Notes under the pieces: model-generated | Databases searched by the model: none | Told to the model about the DNA's origin: nothing | Seen by the model: only the letters and a program-made list of their open reading frames with translations | Made by a program: the position numbers and the translations under genes | Origin: Ianthella basta | Lineage: Eukaryota > Porifera > Demospongiae > Verongiida > Ianthellidae | Direction of reading: 5' to 3' | Length of the DNA stretch: 64,000 nt | Assembly: GCA_964019415.1 (NCBI GenBank) | Contig: OZ025871.1 | Location: forward strand, 5,220,713-5,284,712 | Shown: positions 62,934-64,000 of the stretch, piece by piece | How positions within the stretch are numbered: the stretch's first letter is position 1 | How the letters are laid out: every line of letters begins with the position of its first letter

Positions 62934-63192
62934 GTGAGTCTTTATCAACTCTACCTCCTGAGAATCGTAGTTTCATCCATCAAACGTCGCCCTTTACTGA
63001 AGTGTGGCGGATCTAATCTCGCTTTCTTTCTTTGTTAATCATTGATTTGTCACGTCTCTTCTCTCTGTATACGCTAAGTTACCTGTTTGTTTCGTGCCGC
63101 CTTCTTTACACTTGTAGACAGATGTATTGATGAGATGCGTTAGATCGAGAGATAATGTCTCAATTCTGCTCCCTCATTCTGTCCTGCTGTAG

Positions 63193-63475
63193 ACCATGAG
63201 ACCTGATCGGTGTAGAGTGTACACTGCACCTGTCCGCCGCCTCCCTCATACACCCTACATCCTGGTATACTTCAATGATGCCACACTCAGACGTATTGGA
63301 GAACAGATGAAGCAACTTCTGCTAACACAGATTATTGTTGTCTTCATTCTGTATCTACTCCTTTTACTAACACTGACAGTTGTTCTCAGTCTGTATTTTC
63401 TATATCTGTTGGCTGTGGAAGAGCTCAGCACATCTCCAACACCATCGATATCAGATAGTGGAATGCTAGTGTCAG
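63193..63475 (+). CDS. gene C: first coding exon with transmembrane segment
   Basis: Acceptor CCTGCTGTAG, start ACCATGAGA at 63196, donor TCAG|GTAGGT in phase 1, the same exit phase as the 2A exons of genes A and B. Encodes 93 residues: a short basic head (MRPDRCRVYTAPVRRLP), then a strong hydrophobic segment (IIVVFILYLLLLLTLTVVLS plus YFLYLL) and a Ser-rich end. There is no NPGP here, so a membrane anchor or signal takes the place of 2A. Confidence 0.6.
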
Positions 63476-63700
63476 GTAGGTGCAACGAGTGTTGTATGTA
63501 CAAGAGTTAGTGAAGGGAGGAATGGGGTAGACCTGAGGATTGCATAATTATGTTATCATACTACTGTTGATAGACCTCACTGACTTCATACACTTTGTTA
63601 TCCAGTTGCTGCTATTGGCATATTATATGGTAATGCCCTCATCTGGAGTAATGAACGTTGATTTCTTCACTTCCTTTGTGGGTGGATGAAATGTGAGCAG

Positions 63701-63832
63701 TTATGGATATCCACTCTTTCTGAACTACCACTCTCAGTTGTGCAGACATTTTATGGAGTTCGTATTGGAAGTGGTGACGTTGAGCCACTGCCAAACATGT
63801 GCCTACATGTGATGATATGGATACGTGATAAG
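63701..63832 (+). CDS. gene C: candidate next exon
   Basis: Acceptor GTGAGCAG, donor TAAG|GTGAGG, 132 nt, open in phase 0. Encodes LWISTLSELPLSVVQTFYGV, then RIGSGDVEPLPNMCLHVMIW. The SGDVE part resembles a 2A core but NPGP is replaced by PLPN, so skipping is not expected. Phase 0 does not match the phase-1 donor at 63475, so another exon must intervene or this one is wrong. The gene continues beyond the window. Confidence 0.35.
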
Positions 63833-64000
63833 GTGAGGAAGAGTGGCCGATGTGCTGTTGTGTGGTCATGTCAATATGTTGTATGCTGCAGTCAATGCAT
63901 GACTCCATTCTTGTAATGTGTGATCAAGACTACACTGACTTAGCATAGGTAATTGCAATCACAGAATGCAGTAAATGTTTCCTAATGATCTTAGTACGTA

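Overview
This is eukaryotic, metazoan-type DNA: small exons with GT/AG borders separated by long introns, many (GT)n tracts, foldback MITEs, and several decayed retroelements. There is no operon or Shine-Dalgarno structure. The dominant content is a tandem cluster of NLR-type innate immune receptor genes whose first coding exon ends in a 2A ribosome-skipping motif (D[VI]ExNPGP). 2A motifs at NLR N-termini are, from memory, known from sea urchin and sponges. Together with Death, CARD and NACHT modules and the repeat landscape this suggests a marine invertebrate, most likely a demosponge. The species cannot be fixed from sequence alone.

Layout. At 1-2.3 kb lies the 3' end of an upstream family member (gene 0). 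At 2.9-8.9 kb is gene A: promoter, 5' leader exon, a 2A exon that ends in an in-frame stop, a Death-domain exon, low-complexity Pro/Thr exons and a helical terminal exon, with no NACHT. At 11.5-52.0 kb is gene B, the centrepiece. I could join 18 coding exons with every intron phase matching, giving a predicted 1826-residue protein: hydrophobic segment + 2A, Death domain, Pro-rich linker, CARD, NACHT, LRR-like repeats, an acidic/SIM/Gln-rich disordered region and a C-terminal CARD-like domain. Possible alternative 3' exons extend to 55.98 kb. At 56.4-57.1 kb is a hAT/ZMYM-type transposase remnant. At 57.3-60.2 kb is a decayed, duplicated gene for a Cys-rich surface protein with a hydrophobic tail. 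At 60.7-61.1 kb is a Penelope-like remnant. At 62.7-64 kb is the start of another family gene (gene C), cut by the window edge.

Genes A, B and C share a roughly 35-bp promoter module: a perfect CRE (TGACGTCA), a YY1-type CCGCCAT-like box, then a perfect NF-kappaB consensus. This is a coherent signature for an inducible immune gene family. Two further CRE+YY1 units lie inside gene B between the NACHT and LRR exons.

The introns of gene B carry a Ty3/gypsy element, a transposon that has captured a RecQ-helicase fragment and has a perfect 8-bp target duplication, non-LTR retroelement pieces, tRNA-derived SINE-like units and a palindrome with hammerhead-ribozyme-like cores. How the genes may work together: 2A skipping would release the Death/CARD/NACHT protein from an N-terminal hydrophobic segment, or, when skipping fails, keep it attached. 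The Death, CARD, NACHT and terminal CARD modules would then act in signalling-complex assembly.
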